64,000 nucleotides of DNA from Rhizobium sp. 16-488-2b (GTDB taxonomy: Bacteria; Pseudomonadota; Alphaproteobacteria; Rhizobiales; Rhizobiaceae). Positions 63,151 to 64,000 of the stretch are shown one piece after another (the first letter of the stretch is position 1; every line of letters begins with the position of its first letter). Both the position numbers and the translations under genes were made by a program. The stretch is taken from assembly GCF_017741815.1 (NCBI RefSeq), contig NZ_JAGHMF010000007.1, forward strand, positions 430,538-494,537, given 5' to 3'. Under the pieces are notes generated by a model. It was not told the origin of the DNA and searched no databases. It was given only the letters and a program-made list of their open reading frames with translations.

Positions 63151-63621
63151 TCAGGGTGTGGCCTGCGCTTCCTCCTGCGGGTGCTCGAAGACCGGTGGCG
63201 CTTTCTCGGCGATAAGGGCAAGTGTCTCATCAAGGCAGGCGAGCGCCCGGGCGTCGCCGGCAAGGCAATCACGGACGACCGACACCGTATGGCCGCGCAG
63301 GTCCGGCGGCAGGAGGTCAAGGAGCCGGAACATCGCGCCGTGCTCTCCATCGCGAGCATCGGCGCAGGCCATCCCGGCCCAGCCGAGATAGTCGCTGAAG
63401 CAGGGTGTGTATTCCGAGGGCAGCGTATGGACGCAGGCGAGCTTGCATCCCTTGACGGCGATGCGCTGGCAGGCGCGAGCGCGGCGGCAGCGGTTGATCG
63501 GGCAGGTTACGACCGGCATGGACAGCAGCTCCGATGTCCTCGCCGCCAGCGCAATGATCAACTCGAGACCGAGGCGGTCCTTAAGGTCCTTGCCGGGATT
63601 ATCATGAGGGTGCTGCGGCAT
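63151..63621 (-). CDS. hypothetical Cys-rich protein
   Basis: Predicted 156 residues from ATG 63621, GAGGACC upstream. A cluster of cysteines at about residues 40-74 (CPINRCRRARACQ, GCKLAC, PCFSDY) in a basic context suggests metal or nucleic-acid binding; the rest is helical with an acidic C-terminus. No signal peptide. No recognised family. About 115 bases upstream ends a structured element with a terminator. Confidence 0.7.
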   Translation of the reverse strand: MPQHPHDNPGKDLKDRLGLELIIALAARTSELLSMPVVTCPINRCRRARACQRIAVKGCKLACVHTLPSEYTPCFSDYLGWAGMACADARDGEHGAMFRLLDLLPPDLRGHTVSVVRDCLAGDARALACLDETLALIAEKAPPVFEHPQEEAQATP

Positions 63622-63735
63622 TGCGGTCCTCTTCGGCTCCGGCGCGCGGCGACGCCGTCACGCGGCTGGTTTCACCCGTGGTTTGCTGGTTCAGGCTTCA
63701 CTCGGACGGGGTGCTGGAAATCACCTCGATAGAGT

Positions 63736-63760
63736 AAAAAATATGGTGCTTTCCGGCACC
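63736..63760 (-). terminator. Rho-independent terminator upstream of the Cys-rich gene
   Basis: On the minus strand GGTGC (63760-63756), loop CGGAAA, GCACC (63749-63745), AUA, then UUUUUU. A further perfect 9-bp complementarity exists between 63756-63764 and 63706-63714. Confidence 0.75.
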
Positions 63761-63896
63761 CCGTTCAGCGGTTTATGAACGCAACTCCGGTCTCTCTGCC
63801 TTTCCGCCCAACTTCGCGGCGGAACCATGTGTGCCTCACAGGCACGTCCGGGCTCAACTCGGGCCCATCTTGCGACGGAACCCGCCGTCACCGGAG
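63736..63896 (-). ncRNA. candidate structured leader or independent RNA, branched with terminator
   Basis: On the minus strand, a closing stem (63785-63791 with 63890-63896, 7 bp) encloses four conventional hairpins: 63874-63889, 63850-63866, 63831-63845 and 63802-63824. Downstream is GGTGC-CGGAAA-GCACC (63760-63745) and a six-U run. Could be a leader for the Cys-rich gene at 63151-63621 or an independent sRNA. Length and 5' end unknown; I match it to no known family. Confidence 0.45.
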
Positions 63897-64000
63897 GGAG
63901 ACCATTTTCTGCGAACCCCGGATGAGAGAGCTTGCGTCCTCCTCAAACACCCAGCGCCGACCCCACCTCGCCGGCACGCCTGCCGGTGTATCCGATGACG

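Noticed and set aside
63700..64000. tmRNA, RNase P RNA or cobalamin riboswitch at the right edge
   Set aside because: The conserved sequence blocks of these RNAs (tag frame, GAGGAAAGTCC-type core, B12 box) are not present on either strand.

Overview
The window looks like an ordinary stretch of chromosome from a Rhizobiaceae alphaproteobacterium of the Rhizobium / Sinorhizobium / Agrobacterium type. The evidence is high G+C, an ExoR regulator, a PopZ-type polar protein, BA14K and DUF1127 small proteins, a fused SecDF, a ChrR-linked photolyase cluster, and housekeeping blocks in alphaproteobacterial arrangements (nagZ-scpA-scpB-tatABC-serS-surE-pcm, yajC-secDF). I see no insertion sequence, integrase, prophage or CRISPR array. 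Species-level identity is not claimed.

Layout. 1-6.4 kb: the 3' end of a ChrR-like anti-sigma factor gene and an SDR gene face a four-gene operon on the opposite strand (photolyase, FAD oxidoreductase, DUF1365 protein, cyclopropane-fatty-acid synthase). A TGATCC-N18-TAACAG promoter of the RpoE/ChrR singlet-oxygen type precedes the photolyase. 6.6-14.3 kb: small hypothetical and lipoprotein genes, an RBBP9-like hydrolase, an MFS exporter, tRNA-Asn, a PiT phosphate transporter with its DUF47 partner, a BA14K protein, tRNA-Cys, two very small membrane-protein frames and a Pcm-like methyltransferase. 14.4-26.1 kb: popZ-like gene, valS, a FadL-type porin, exoR, xthA, an ErpA/HesB-type gene, dgt and argS. 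26.1-38.5 kb: a large SPOR-domain protein, nagZ, scpAB, tatABC, serS, surE, pcm and an NlpD-like factor, covering envelope growth, chromosome condensation and Tat export. 38.6-46.3 kb: a DUF815 ATPase, yajC-secDF followed directly by two homologues of mitochondrial complex I assembly factors (NDUFAF3-like DUF498 and NDUFAF6-like squalene/phytoene-synthase family), then 1-Cys peroxiredoxin and persulfide dioxygenase-rhodanese. 46.3-51.6 kb: trmFO, a flavin/2Fe-2S fusion oxidoreductase, a GST and a divergent LysR regulator.

51.7-54.7 kb holds two DUF1127 small-protein genes and, upstream on the same strand, a clear candidate small RNA. It has two adjacent hairpins presenting CCUCCC and CCUCCUCCC in 12-nt loops, then a Rho-independent terminator. 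This is the architecture of the 'cuckoo' (CcsR-like) sRNA family, which in Rhodobacter is linked to a DUF1127 gene and the photo-oxidative stress response. A DUF2157/GDYXXLXY membrane pair follows. 54.8-62.4 kb carries tRNA-Leu, trigger factor, a B12-binding radical SAM protein, soluble transhydrogenase, radC, map and a cold-shock protein.

The right edge (62.8-64.0 kb) holds two unrecognised small genes. Upstream of the second, Cys-rich one is a branched set of conventional hairpins followed by a terminator, which looks like an undescribed leader element or independent RNA. The three strongest leads are the cuckoo-type RNA with DUF1127 genes, the singlet-oxygen-type promoter and cluster, and the structured element at 63.74-63.90 kb.
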